NCBI GenBank assembly: GCA_963748985.1
Contig: CAVVKQ010000011.1
Location: 1-64,000, forward strand
Direction of reading: 5' to 3'
Length of the DNA: 64,000 nt
DNA from: RPQJ01 sp963748985
GTDB lineage: Bacteria; Pseudomonadota; Gammaproteobacteria; Steroidobacterales; Steroidobacteraceae
The first letter of the stretch is position 1. Each line of letters starts with the position of its first letter. The notes under the pieces were generated by a model that worked only from the letters and a program-made list of their open reading frames with translations, was not told the origin of the DNA and ran no database searches. Shown piece after piece: positions 45,419 to 53,946 of the stretch. Made by a program: the position numbers and the translations under genes.

Positions 45419-46840
45419 TTGCAGTCCGACGATGCCCTCTGGCGCCATTCGCACGAGTACACCGCCGCGATGAAGACCCTGAGTCCGGAATACCTCGGCT
45501 GGCGCACGCTGCCTGGCCTCCTCGGCCGCCATGCGTCGAGCCCGCAATCGGTGCATGCCCTGCTTGGCTACTTTCTCAAGGACCGCAAGTCGCCGACGCC
45601 ATTTCCCGGGCGCGACATGCTGGCGAACGAAGGCGTCTTCGACTGGGGTCTCGCGCGGCCGCTCGAGAAAGTGATCGAGAGTGAAGACCACCTGCGTGTG
45701 CTACTCGGCATGCCGGAGATCTATCGCCAGAGCGTCGCGGTGGTCGAACCGTGGGCCAGTGTCGGGACCAACCCGCGCGGCGAGCCGGTCCGCGCCTCGA
45801 AGAACATCGCCTACATCTGCCAGCAGGTCGCTGACGCGGACACGATCCTGTTCCCGGTGTGGCAAAGCGGCATCCGCAATCCCGAACGGCTGGCCAACGT
45901 CCTGAGCGCAGGAATCGCCACGATCGTCCAGGGCGGTTGTCCTTCGGTGCACGACGCGACCAGCTTCGAAGGCGCGAGTGCAGGCCTCGACGACATGCTC
46001 GCGCTGGTCGACCAGCTGCTGCTGCGCCGCTCGACGGCGAGCGGTCCGAGCATATTCATCTGCCTCGGCCACCAGCTGGCTGCCGCGTCGCACATCCGCC
46101 TGTTGCAACGCGCCGTGCGCGAGATCGGCAAATTGACGCGGTTGCCGCTCGACCAGTCAGGTCGCGTGCTCAACTCGCTGCAGCGCGCGGCCGAACGGAT
46201 TACGCGCATGGGCGACCGGTTGCAAGTCGTGAAGCAAGGCCAGCCGCGCGCCATCGGCTGGAACGATCCCGATTTCGCAGTCGCCGGCAACGAGAACGTC
46301 GAGGTCGGCACCCGCGCGCTGCTGCCATATGTACGCCGCGACGACGAAACCCACATCCCGCGCGAATTGCACGAAATGCACGCGCTGGTCGCCGACGAAC
46401 TCGAAGGCGTCATCGACCAGGCGCTGGCGCTCGAGCGCGAGATCACCGTCGAGATGTTCCATGCCGACGAGGTGAACGAGGAGGCGGCGCTGTTTGCCAA
46501 CTGGGCTTACAAGACCCTGCACGACACGATCGTGCCACTGCGCCACGTGCTGGCGGTGAGTCCGGTCACGTGGCTGCTCAGCCTGCCGTACGCGGTGGAA
46601 ATCCTCGGCCAGACCCGGGTCGACGCCCGCAGCTGGACCGAGGTCGGCACGACGGCAATCTATTACAAGGACTGGGAAACGCATCGCTTGCGCCGCTCGT
46701 TCACGTGCCAGTTCCATCCGGAACTGATGGACGACATCCGCGATATCGGTGGCCGCGTCGGACCGCGCTATCACGAACTCAAGGATCACGACGGCGTGCG
46801 ACTGCTGGTCCGCCTGCTCTATCACGGGATGCAGGAGTAG
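45419..46840 (+). CDS. Uncharacterised protein with glutamine-amidotransferase-like Cys/His-Glu motifs
   Basis: 473 residues, no recognised named family. SIFICLGHQLAAASH (Cys about 215) and FTCQFHPEL (His-Glu about 433-435) look like the nucleophile elbow and His/Glu dyad of class-I glutamine amidotransferases, but far apart, with about 200 residues between them. The N-terminal part contains EYLGWRTLPGLLGRHAS. The start is uncertain: TTG 45419 keeps the protein-like WRHSHEYTAAM, ATG 45473 is the alternative, and neither has a clear ribosome site. Divergent from the symporter; followed by a 168-bp gap before the glycosylase. Confidence 0.65.
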   Translation: MQSDDALWRHSHEYTAAMKTLSPEYLGWRTLPGLLGRHASSPQSVHALLGYFLKDRKSPTPFPGRDMLANEGVFDWGLARPLEKVIESEDHLRVLLGMPEIYRQSVAVVEPWASVGTNPRGEPVRASKNIAYICQQVADADTILFPVWQSGIRNPERLANVLSAGIATIVQGGCPSVHDATSFEGASAGLDDMLALVDQLLLRRSTASGPSIFICLGHQLAAASHIRLLQRAVREIGKLTRLPLDQSGRVLNSLQRAAERITRMGDRLQVVKQGQPRAIGWNDPDFAVAGNENVEVGTRALLPYVRRDDETHIPRELHEMHALVADELEGVIDQALALEREITVEMFHADEVNEEAALFANWAYKTLHDTIVPLRHVLAVSPVTWLLSLPYAVEILGQTRVDARSWTEVGTTAIYYKDWETHRLRRSFTCQFHPELMDDIRDIGGRVGPRYHELKDHDGVRLLVRLLYHGMQE

Positions 46841-47008
46841 ATCGTTCGACCTGGCGGGTGGCGTACCCGGCTGCGGTCGGGACGGGTATTCTCGGCAGCA
46901 CCGAGGCCATGGGTGCTGGCGATGACCGCATGCTCGCAGTTCACGACAAAGGGTTCGGTCAATCCGCTGCTGGCTGGCATCACCAATCTCGGCAGGGAAC
47001 GCTGAACG

Positions 47009-47677
47009 TTGGCACCGCCTCTCCTCAATCAGGCGTCGTTACTCGCTGGCGCGCAAGAACTGGCCGCGCGCGACAGGCATCTCGCGCGCATCGTCGACGA
47101 GTACGGCCCGCCTCCACTGTGGGCGCGGCCACGCGGCTTTCCGACCCTGGTGCGGATCATCCTCGAGCAGCAGGTCTCACTGGCGTCGGCCGCGGCGCTT
47201 TATGCAAAGCTGGACCTGCACTTCGAGGGCGAGGTGACTCCGGCGCGGGTGCTGGCGCCCGGTGAAGCCGCGCTGCTGTCGCTGGGGGTTACCCGGCAGA
47301 AGGCACGCTACGTCGTGGGACTCGCGGCACAACTGGAAAGCGGCGCAGTATCGCTCGAGCGTGTCGCTCGCATGCCGGACGCGGCTGCAGGCGCAACACT
47401 GGTACAGATTCCAGGCATCGGGCCATGGACTGCCGGCGTGTACCTGCTGATGGCGCTGCGGCGTCCGGATGTCTGGCCACCAGGTGACCTCGGCCTGCAC
47501 AAGTCGATGGCAGAGATGCGTGGATTGAGCGTCGTGCCGACGAGCGACGAGGCCGCAACGTTTGCAATGCGCTGGCGTCCATGGCGCGCGGTGGCGGCAC
47601 GACTCCTGTGGCATTCGTACCTGTCGCGGCGCGCCAGGACATGGGACCGACAACCCCCGGCTGCCGGTTGCCGGTGA
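47009..47677 (+). CDS. DNA-3-methyladenine glycosylase (AlkA-like HhH-GPD)
   Basis: Base-excision repair of alkylated purines. 222 residues. Helix-hairpin-helix LVQIPGIGPWTAGVYLLMAL (about 131-150), catalytic Asp in WPPGDLGLHKSM (about 160), and ILEQQVSLASAAALYAKL near 51-68. It lacks the N-terminal AlkA domain, as in short family members. The start is TTG 47009 with a weak GGAA upstream. Its TGA overlaps the next gene's ATG (TGATG). Confidence 0.85.
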   Translation: MAPPLLNQASLLAGAQELAARDRHLARIVDEYGPPPLWARPRGFPTLVRIILEQQVSLASAAALYAKLDLHFEGEVTPARVLAPGEAALLSLGVTRQKARYVVGLAAQLESGAVSLERVARMPDAAAGATLVQIPGIGPWTAGVYLLMALRRPDVWPPGDLGLHKSMAEMRGLSVVPTSDEAATFAMRWRPWRAVAARLLWHSYLSRRARTWDRQPPAAGCR

Positions 47678-48807
47678 TGGCCCGGGTCGCATTCTTCCTC
47701 GATACACGACGCATCCGCTCGGCGGACCTTCGCGACGTGGATGCCGGGAACCCAGGCGTTGGCGGCACCGAGTACATGTTCTTCCTCGTCGCAGCGCATC
47801 TTGCCCGAACTCATCAGGTGTCGATGTATGTGACCGCTGCAGGCCATCACCCGCCTGGAATCCGTTACGTCGTGGTTCGGGACATGCGGGAGGCGGCGGT
47901 AGCGATCCGCTCCGCGGGCGAGGAGATCGTGATCCTGCGGGACTCCGAGGTCCTGCCCAACCAGGCACTGCTCAAATCCATGCAGCAGGGCGTCATCGTC
48001 TGGGCGCATAACTTTTCAAGTCGCAGGACCCTGAAGATCTGCGCGAGGCTGCCTGGCATCGCCCGGTACCTGTGTGTCAGCCGGGAGCAGCACAAAGGTC
48101 TGCGGGATGAGGACGTCTTCCGCAAGGCGGACCACATCTTCAACGCAGTGGTCTCCAGTACCTGTCCCACCGAACTGCAGCCGCCCACGCAAGACAACGT
48201 CGTCTACATGGGGAGTCTCGTCAAGGGCAAGGGGTTCCATGTCCTTGCGCGGTACTGGGGAGACATCGCCAGGGCCGTCCCGACCGCAAGACTGCACGTG
48301 GTGGGATCCAGGCGGCTCTACAACGAGGGCGCCGCACTCGGCCCGCTGGGCTTCGCATCTGCCAGATACGAACGGCGGTTCGCGAGGTACGTGACAGAAC
48401 ACGGGAGACTGCGGGAGGACATCGTGTTTCACGGAGTTCTAGGGGCGGACAAGTGGCGGCTACTGCGGGAGGCCAAGGTGGCCGTAACCAACCCAACCGG
48501 TGCCGGGGAGACCTTCTGCATCAGCGCCGCGGAGTTTGGACTGCTTGGCGTGCCCGTCGTTACCAGGAACGTCGGTGGCCCGATCGACGTAGTGGAGAGC
48601 GGTGTCTCCGGAATACTGTTCGATGACGAGCGCGAACTGCCCGACGCCGTCATCGGCCTGCTCAGGGATGAGAATCGCCGCGCCGAGATGGGGAGAAACG
48701 CAATGGCGCGAGTTCGCTCCCGCTTTGATATCGAGGTCGTCATCGAAAAATGGCACAAGGTCATCGACGAGATCCTTGCGGGCGATCCCGTCGCTGCCGA
48801 CCTGTAA
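47677..48807 (+). CDS. Glycosyltransferase (GT4-like), probably acquired
   Basis: 376 residues, GT-B fold: N-terminal MARVAFFLDTRRI and GVGGTEYMFFLVAAHLA, central VYMGSLVKGKGFHVLARYW, and the nucleotide-sugar motif ETFCISAAEFGLLGVPVVTRNVGG (EX7E type, about 285-308). ATG 47677 overlaps the glycosylase stop. Codon use differs from neighbours: at least eleven Arg codons are AGA or AGG, which are rare elsewhere in the window. That suggests horizontal transfer. No other surface-polysaccharide genes are adjacent, so the acceptor is unknown. Confidence 0.82.
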   Translation: MARVAFFLDTRRIRSADLRDVDAGNPGVGGTEYMFFLVAAHLARTHQVSMYVTAAGHHPPGIRYVVVRDMREAAVAIRSAGEEIVILRDSEVLPNQALLKSMQQGVIVWAHNFSSRRTLKICARLPGIARYLCVSREQHKGLRDEDVFRKADHIFNAVVSSTCPTELQPPTQDNVVYMGSLVKGKGFHVLARYWGDIARAVPTARLHVVGSRRLYNEGAALGPLGFASARYERRFARYVTEHGRLREDIVFHGVLGADKWRLLREAKVAVTNPTGAGETFCISAAEFGLLGVPVVTRNVGGPIDVVESGVSGILFDDERELPDAVIGLLRDENRRAEMGRNAMARVRSRFDIEVVIEKWHKVIDEILAGDPVAADL

Positions 48808-48818
48808 TGCCGACGGCG

Positions 48819-49073
48819 TCAGGCTTTCTTGAAGATGCCAAGCGCCCGCAGGATGAAAATCAAGGCAGCCGCGCCGATCACCGCGACGATGAATCGGAGG
48901 ATGCCTCCTGTTGGCGCGAGTCCCAGGGCACCGGCGGCCCAGAAGCCCAGGAAGGAACCTGCGATACCGACCAGGACGTTGGCAATCATGCCCATCTGCG
49001 CATTGGTCTTCATGACAATGCTTGCGAGCCAGCCGACAACGCCGCCAATGATCAAGGTAATGAGCCAATTCAT
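48819..49073 (-). CDS. GlsB/YeaQ/YmgE family membrane stress protein
   Basis: 84 residues, three hydrophobic segments rich in Gly/Ala: MNWLITLIIGGVVGWLASIV, NVLVGIAGSFLGFWAAG and ILRFIVAVIGAAALIFILR. Matches transglycosylase-associated (GlsB) proteins in length and in the GIAGSFLGFW core. Convergent with the glycosyltransferase, 11 bp apart; 19 bp after the DUF937 gene on the same strand, so the two may be co-expressed. Confidence 0.9.
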   Translation of the reverse strand: MNWLITLIIGGVVGWLASIVMKTNAQMGMIANVLVGIAGSFLGFWAAGALGLAPTGGILRFIVAVIGAAALIFILRALGIFKKA

Positions 49074-49092
49074 TTCCAGCCCCCCTTCGTAG

Positions 49093-49680
49093 TTATCGCA
49101 TCAATTTCCCGGCCATCCCGAGGATGTCATCCAGCGGATTGCCATCGCCATTGAGATCGAGCATCGATGCCAGCCCGGGTCCGCCGCTTGTCGCGGCGCC
49201 CTGAGTGCCACCGCCGAGCATGCCGCCCAGCATGTCCGCGAGTCCGCCGCCGCCAGTTTGGGGTGCAGCCGATGCACGGCCCTGCTTGGCCATGTAGCCC
49301 GCGACCAGCATCGCCAGAACCGGCAACATTTTTTTCAGCAGCGTCGGATCAAGACCCGTCTGGCCAGCGGCATTCTGGGCGACCGTGCGGCTTACGTCCC
49401 GCGAGCCGAAGATCTGCCCGAGGATGTCATTGCCAGGGCTCAGGTTCGTCGGCTTGGGCGCGAGCACCTCGTCCATCAATCCACCCCCGCCGAGCCCACC
49501 CAGCATGCCAATGAGCCCTTCCAGCCCGGCAGGCTGCCCTTGCGTCTGCTTCTTGAAGCCACCGAGGATCGCCGGCAACAACGCGGCAGCGCCACTCGCT
49601 GCCTGGGACTCGCTGACGCCAAACTCGCGCGCCATCGACTGGATCCCTCCCATCTGCTCAAGCATGTCCATGACCTGCAT
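49093..49680 (-). CDS. DUF937 (YidB-like) protein
   Basis: 195 residues. MLEQMGGIQSMAREFGVSESQAASGAAALLPAILGGFKKQ is the DUF937 N-terminal helix pair; a Gly/Leu-rich linker (LIGMLGGLGGGG) follows, then GNDILGQIFGS, MLPVLAMLVAGYMAKQ, more Gly-rich DMLGGMLGGG and a C-terminal DLNGDGNPLDDI resembling an EF-hand/dockerin calcium loop. Function unknown in the family. Confidence 0.87.
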   Translation of the reverse strand: MQVMDMLEQMGGIQSMAREFGVSESQAASGAAALLPAILGGFKKQTQGQPAGLEGLIGMLGGLGGGGLMDEVLAPKPTNLSPGNDILGQIFGSRDVSRTVAQNAAGQTGLDPTLLKKMLPVLAMLVAGYMAKQGRASAAPQTGGGGLADMLGGMLGGGTQGAATSGGPGLASMLDLNGDGNPLDDILGMAGKLMR

Positions 49681-49890
49681 GATTCGTCCCCCTGACGCGC
49701 TTCAGCCCGTCAATCGAGCAATTCTTGCGGAATATTGCCGCCGTTATCGGCAATCTGCTGCAGCACGGTCTTGTGCAGCCACATTTTGCGCCAATACCTG
49801 TGGAAAGTGGATGCCCTTCGTCTTCGCACGAACAACCGCCGCCCCGCATTGCCCGCATAATAGGAGTGTCGGATCAGGAGACGGTCCTGA

Positions 49891-50538
49891 ATGAAACCTG
49901 CGGAACGTTACCCCACGGTCTTGCTGTTGGTATTCGTCGCGGTCTGGACCGCGCTGGCCATCGCGCCGTCCTACCGGCAGGACTGGCTGCTCGAGAACGT
50001 GTTGATTTTCGTCGCTGTACCCCTGCTGGTGGCGACGTCGCGCACCCTGCGTTTCTCGAACCGAGCCTATACCTGCATGTTCGTCTTCTTCGTGCTGCAT
50101 GCAATCGGTGCGCATTACACCTACAGCGAGGTTCCCTGGCGCGAGTGGCTGCACGTGCAGGACGCAGGGTCCGGGCCGGGCTCGGCCAGCCGCAACAACT
50201 ACGATCGCTTCGTGCACTTCTGTTACGGGCTGCTGATGTTCCCGGCGGTGTGGGAACTGTTCGCGGCGCGCGCCAGTCCGCAGCGTATCTGGCGTTACGT
50301 CATGCCCGTGACTTTTCTCATGGCGCATTCGGTCATCTACGAGCTGATCGAATGGGGCGCGGCGGAAATGTTCGGCGGCGACCTCGGCGTGGCCTACCTC
50401 GGGACGCAGGGAGATGAGTGGGACGCGCAGAAAGACATGGGCCTGGCGACGGCCGGCATCCTGGTGGGTTTGTTGCTGACGCTCGCTTTCAGCCCATCGA
50501 CGCATGCATCCGTCCCGCATCTGCGATCACCGTCGTGA
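49891..50538 (+). CDS. DUF2238 (YjdF-like) inner-membrane protein
   Basis: 215 residues with about six hydrophobic segments. Diagnostic blocks: HAIGAHYTYSEVPW, NNYDRFVHFCYGLLM, SVIYELIEWGAAE and GTQGDEWDAQKDMGLA. The conserved His/Glu/Asp residues in the membrane suggest a metal- or proton-linked role, but function is not established. The preceding 210-bp gap contains a 7-bp inverted repeat (49734-49740 with 49748-49754) and no other evident signal. Confidence 0.88.
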   Translation: MKPAERYPTVLLLVFVAVWTALAIAPSYRQDWLLENVLIFVAVPLLVATSRTLRFSNRAYTCMFVFFVLHAIGAHYTYSEVPWREWLHVQDAGSGPGSASRNNYDRFVHFCYGLLMFPAVWELFAARASPQRIWRYVMPVTFLMAHSVIYELIEWGAAEMFGGDLGVAYLGTQGDEWDAQKDMGLATAGILVGLLLTLAFSPSTHASVPHLRSPS

Positions 50539-50642
50539 CACAACGATGCTTGCACGTGGATCCAGGCACTTGAATCGCCGGACCATGCGATTCACACGCC
50601 GAGGCTCACGCCCTGCGCCCGCCGCGGTCTTACCCTCAGTCC

Positions 50643-50879
50643 ATGATCGACCTCGGGACCATCGCGGGCCTGCATGCTCACGACCACCAGCTTGCAGCCT
50701 ACTGCCCGCGCTGCGATGCGTGGCGCGTGTTGCCACTGGATGAGTGGGTCACGCAGGGCAAGGGTTCACTGCGCCTTCCGCTGCGGGTGCGCTGTCGGGA
50801 CTGCGGCGAAGTTGGTCAGCTGCAAGTACGCCCGCCGATGCCCATGCGAAGTTCGACGGGTTGGATCACTCCGCCCTGA
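50643..50879 (+). CDS. Small zinc-ribbon-like protein
   Basis: 78 residues. Two Cys pairs, YCPRCDAW (about 21-24) and RCRDCGEV (about 51-54), 27 residues apart, form a treble-clef or zinc-ribbon pattern. ATG 50643. No Shine-Dalgarno sequence stands out. It is a hypothetical protein, plausible because of the paired CxxC and its normal codon use; function unknown. Confidence 0.55.
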   Translation: MIDLGTIAGLHAHDHQLAAYCPRCDAWRVLPLDEWVTQGKGSLRLPLRVRCRDCGEVGQLQVRPPMPMRSSTGWITPP

Positions 50880-50975
50880 CACAGACATCCCGACGCGGGA
50901 CCCGCGACACGGCGAGCCTGGCGAGTTCGACCAAGGGTTCCTTGCGGGCGCCCCAGCGGGCGCAATAGCAGGATG

Positions 50976-51052
<77 letters not shown>

Positions 51053-51223
51053 ACGAGGTTCGAGTTGCGGCCGGACTGGATGCGGGCCGTTGGGGACCGC
51101 GAATTGTCCGGAGGGGCAGGCCCCGCGTCAAGCTGGCGGATGAGTTTCCGCAGGTGCCGGAAGCGAGGCATCGTGCGAGACTTAGCCGCAGAGCCAAGCG
51201 CCAATCGTCCGGAGGACACCGCC

Positions 51224-52579
51224 GTGAAACACCCCTTGACCAGCATGCAGCGTTTCGTGGTGACCACCGCCCTCTTGTCGGCAGCGATTGCGCCTGCCGC
51301 GCAGGCCCAACAGCCTGCGCCGGTCCGGCCGCCCGACAAGCCCCCGATTGCCCAGGGCTGGATCGACATCGCGACGTTTGCATCGCCCGGCGGCATGGGC
51401 GCCATGGCCGGCATGATGATGGGTGGCGGTGGCGGCGACACGCCGATGTCGGCACTGTTCGGCGGCAAGAAGCAGGGCAACCAGTTCGGCCTGACGCGCG
51501 CGGGCGGCAGCGGCAGCTACGTCGACGTCACGCTGCGCACCAGTCGCAACCCGAGCCTCGCCGAGGCGCTGCAGGCCGTGCCCGCGGGCAGCAAGCTCGC
51601 GCCGACGCTGCAGCTCAAGGTACTGCCCCAGGCGAAGCCGGTACCCACCGATCGCGGGGACGATTCGATCGAGGAGCCGACCGAGCAGCCCAAGGGCAAG
51701 ATCAAGCTGTACTGGGGTTGCGGCGCGGCCATCCGACCCGGACAACCCAAGGTGGTCGACTTCCAGACGAGCACGATCAAGGAGTTCGGCGACATCTTCA
51801 AAGGCCGGCGCGCCACGCAGCGTGGCACTCACTCTGCACCAGGACGACCGGTGTGGCCCAACCCGACGGACAACCGGCTCGTGCCGGAGGGCGCGTCGCT
51901 CACGGGCGAGCATGTCTTCAGCGGCCAGGGCGTGCCGGAAAGCTTCAAGTTCACGCTGCCACCGGCGCAGGACATCATGCCGCCGATTGCCCTGCAGCAA
52001 GCACAGGCGGACGGCGTGACGCAGCTCAGCTGGCAGGCGCTGCCCACGGCCCGCGGCTACTTCATCGCTGCAATGGGCGGCAAGGGGGACGAATCCGGCG
52101 AAGGAGCCGAAATGACGCTGTGGACGTCGAGCGAACTGCCGGACTCCGGCTTCGGCCTCGTCGACTACCAGACCAACAAGTCGGTCGACCAGTGGCTGAA
52201 GGAGAAGGTGCTGCTGGCGCCCACGACGACCCGCTGCGACGTACCGAAGGGCATCTTCGGTGATGGCGAGCAAGCCTCGGGCGCGATGCTGCGCATGATT
52301 GCGTATGGCACGGAACTCAACCTGGCCCATCCGCCGCGCCCGACGGACCCGAAGATTGCCTATGAGCCCGAATGGGCGCTCAAGGTGCGCGTGAAGTCCG
52401 TGAGTTTCACGATGCTGGGCATGCCTGGGATGGACGGCGGTGGCGCGACCGAGGACGGGTCTGCCGCCGGTGGCGAAGGCTCGTCGAGTGATGGCACGTC
52501 AACCGAGCAGCCGAAGAAGAAAAAGAAGTTCGGACTGAAGGACGCGCTGGATGCGGTGAAGGACGCCGTGCCGCACTGA
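51224..52579 (+). CDS. Secreted hypothetical protein
   Basis: 451 residues from GTG 51224, with GGAGGA seven bases upstream, a strong start signal. Signal peptide to about residue 29 (ALLSAAIAPAAQAQ). Then a Met/Gly-rich stretch (GGMGAMAGMMMGGGGG), a central beta-rich region (KIKLYWGCGAAIRPGQPKVVDF, GYFIAAMGG), acidic/Ser linkers near the end, and a basic C-terminus KKKKKFGLKDALDAVKDAVPH. No recognised family. A hairpin follows the stop. Confidence 0.75.
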   Translation: MKHPLTSMQRFVVTTALLSAAIAPAAQAQQPAPVRPPDKPPIAQGWIDIATFASPGGMGAMAGMMMGGGGGDTPMSALFGGKKQGNQFGLTRAGGSGSYVDVTLRTSRNPSLAEALQAVPAGSKLAPTLQLKVLPQAKPVPTDRGDDSIEEPTEQPKGKIKLYWGCGAAIRPGQPKVVDFQTSTIKEFGDIFKGRRATQRGTHSAPGRPVWPNPTDNRLVPEGASLTGEHVFSGQGVPESFKFTLPPAQDIMPPIALQQAQADGVTQLSWQALPTARGYFIAAMGGKGDESGEGAEMTLWTSSELPDSGFGLVDYQTNKSVDQWLKEKVLLAPTTTRCDVPKGIFGDGEQASGAMLRMIAYGTELNLAHPPRPTDPKIAYEPEWALKVRVKSVSFTMLGMPGMDGGGATEDGSAAGGEGSSSDGTSTEQPKKKKKFGLKDALDAVKDAVPH

Positions 52580-52586
52580 GGCGTCT

Positions 52587-52612
52587 CCGTCTCCCGCGTC
52601 CGCGGGAGACGG
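52587..52612 (+). terminator. Hairpin after the secreted hypothetical gene
   Basis: CCGTCTCCCGC (52587-52597) pairs perfectly with GCGGGAGACGG (52602-52612), loop GTCC. Only TT follows, so termination may be Rho-assisted or weak. It lies 8 bp after the stop and before convergent ychF. Confidence 0.6.
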
Positions 52613-52689
52613 TTACGGCGAGAGGTCGCGCGAGGCGCAGGGTGTCCGATCCGGCCTACGGCCGACCCCACGCGCGGGCGAGGTGAGCG

Positions 52690-53787
52690 TCACACGTTGA
52701 AGCGGAAGTGCATGACGTCGCCTTCGCGGACGACGTACTCCTTGCCCTCGAGCCGCATCTTGCCGGCCTCTTTCGCGCCCTGCTCGCCTTTGCAGGCGAT
52801 GAAGTCGCTGTAGGCGATCACTTCGGCGCGGATGAAGCCTTTCTCGAAATCCGTGTGGATTTCACCGGCCGCCTGCGGCGCGAGCGCACCGAGGTGCGTC
52901 GTCCAGGCGCGCACCTCCTTCACGCCCGCGGTGAAGAACGTCAGCAAGCCGAGCAGGTGGTACGCCGCGCGGATCACGCGGTCGAGGCCCGGCTCGTGCA
53001 GCCCGAGTTCTTCCAGAAACGCGAGGCGATCGCCTTCGTCGAGCTGCGCGATCTCCGCTTCGATCGCCGCGCACACGGGGACGACGTCCGCACCTTCGGT
53101 TGCGGCGCGCTCACGCACGACCTCCAGGTACGGATTGTTCTCGAAGCCGCCTTCGGCCACGTTGGCAACGTACATCAGCGGCTTGATGGTGATCAGGTGG
53201 TATTCGCGCAGCAGCGGTCGCTCGGCGATCGGGTCCAGTGGCAGCGTGCGCGCCGGCTTGCCCGCGTCGAGGTGATCCTGCATGCGCTTCAGCACGTCGC
53301 GCAGGCGCACGGCGTCCTTGTCGCCCGTCTTGGCGTCCTTCTCAGCGCGGCGGTACGCACGCTCGACGGTGTCGAGATCGGCGAGCGCGAGCTCGGTGTT
53401 GATGACCTCGATGTCGCTGAGCGGGTCGATCCTGCCCGCGACGTGCACGATGTCGTCGTTGACGAAGCAGCGCACCACGTGCGCGATGGCATCGGTCTCG
53501 CGAATGTGCGCGAGGAACTTGTTGCCGAGTCCTTCACCCTTCGAGGCACCGGCCACGAGGCCCGCGATGTCGACGAATTCGACCGTGGTGGGCAGGATCC
53601 TTTCGGGTCGTACGATCCCGGCGAGCGCCTGCAGGCGCAGGTCCGGAACCGGCACGACGCCCACGTTCGGGTCGATCGTGCAGAACGGATAGTTCGCAGC
53701 CGCAGCATTCTGCGCCTGCGTGACCGCGTTGAAGAGCGTCGACTTGCCCACGTTGGGAAGTCCGACGATGCCGCACTTGATGCCCAT
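52690..53787 (-). CDS. ychF: Ribosome-binding ATPase/GTPase YchF
   Basis: Obg-related P-loop ATPase that binds ribosomes and affects oxidative-stress responses. 365 residues: GLPNVGKSTLFNAVT (Walker A, about 8-22), DIAGLVAGASKGEGLGNKFL (G3), and a C-terminal TGS domain (TFFTAGVKEVRAWT to YVVREGDVMHFRFNV). Start ATG 53787. It is separated from upstream pth by the heptamer element B1, in the usual gammaproteobacterial pth-ychF order. Confidence 0.96.
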   Translation of the reverse strand: MGIKCGIVGLPNVGKSTLFNAVTQAQNAAAANYPFCTIDPNVGVVPVPDLRLQALAGIVRPERILPTTVEFVDIAGLVAGASKGEGLGNKFLAHIRETDAIAHVVRCFVNDDIVHVAGRIDPLSDIEVINTELALADLDTVERAYRRAEKDAKTGDKDAVRLRDVLKRMQDHLDAGKPARTLPLDPIAERPLLREYHLITIKPLMYVANVAEGGFENNPYLEVVRERAATEGADVVPVCAAIEAEIAQLDEGDRLAFLEELGLHEPGLDRVIRAAYHLLGLLTFFTAGVKEVRAWTTHLGALAPQAAGEIHTDFEKGFIRAEVIAYSDFIACKGEQGAKEAGKMRLEGKEYVVREGDVMHFRFNV

Positions 53788-53792
53788 AGGAA

Positions 53793-53946
53793 GTGATTAG
53801 TGATTAGTGATTGGTGATTGGTGACTTGTGAGCAGTGATTGGTGATTGGCGAAGGGCAGTGCTGGTTGACGTCGAGCGCGCAGCCGGAACGAACAGGCAG
53901 CGCAACTTCACCACTCACCAATCACTATTCACTAATCACTACTCAC
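53793..53946. repeat. Heptamer inverted-repeat element B1 (GTGANTR type)
   Basis: Eight in-phase 7-mers at 53793-53848 (GTGATTA, GTGATTA, GTGATTG, GTGATTG, GTGACTT, GTGAGCA, GTGATTG, GTGATTG). After a 56-base spacer come six 7-mers on the opposite strand at 53905-53946. The array starts 5 bp upstream of the ychF ATG. Its far end lies inside pth: the last Pth codons and TAG stop are made of the repeat. No GTCGGA cap is seen here. Confidence 0.9.

Noticed and set aside
52613..52689. Terminator for ychF
   Set aside because: Only short GC-rich palindromes such as GGCC...GGCC without a T-tract on the minus strand.
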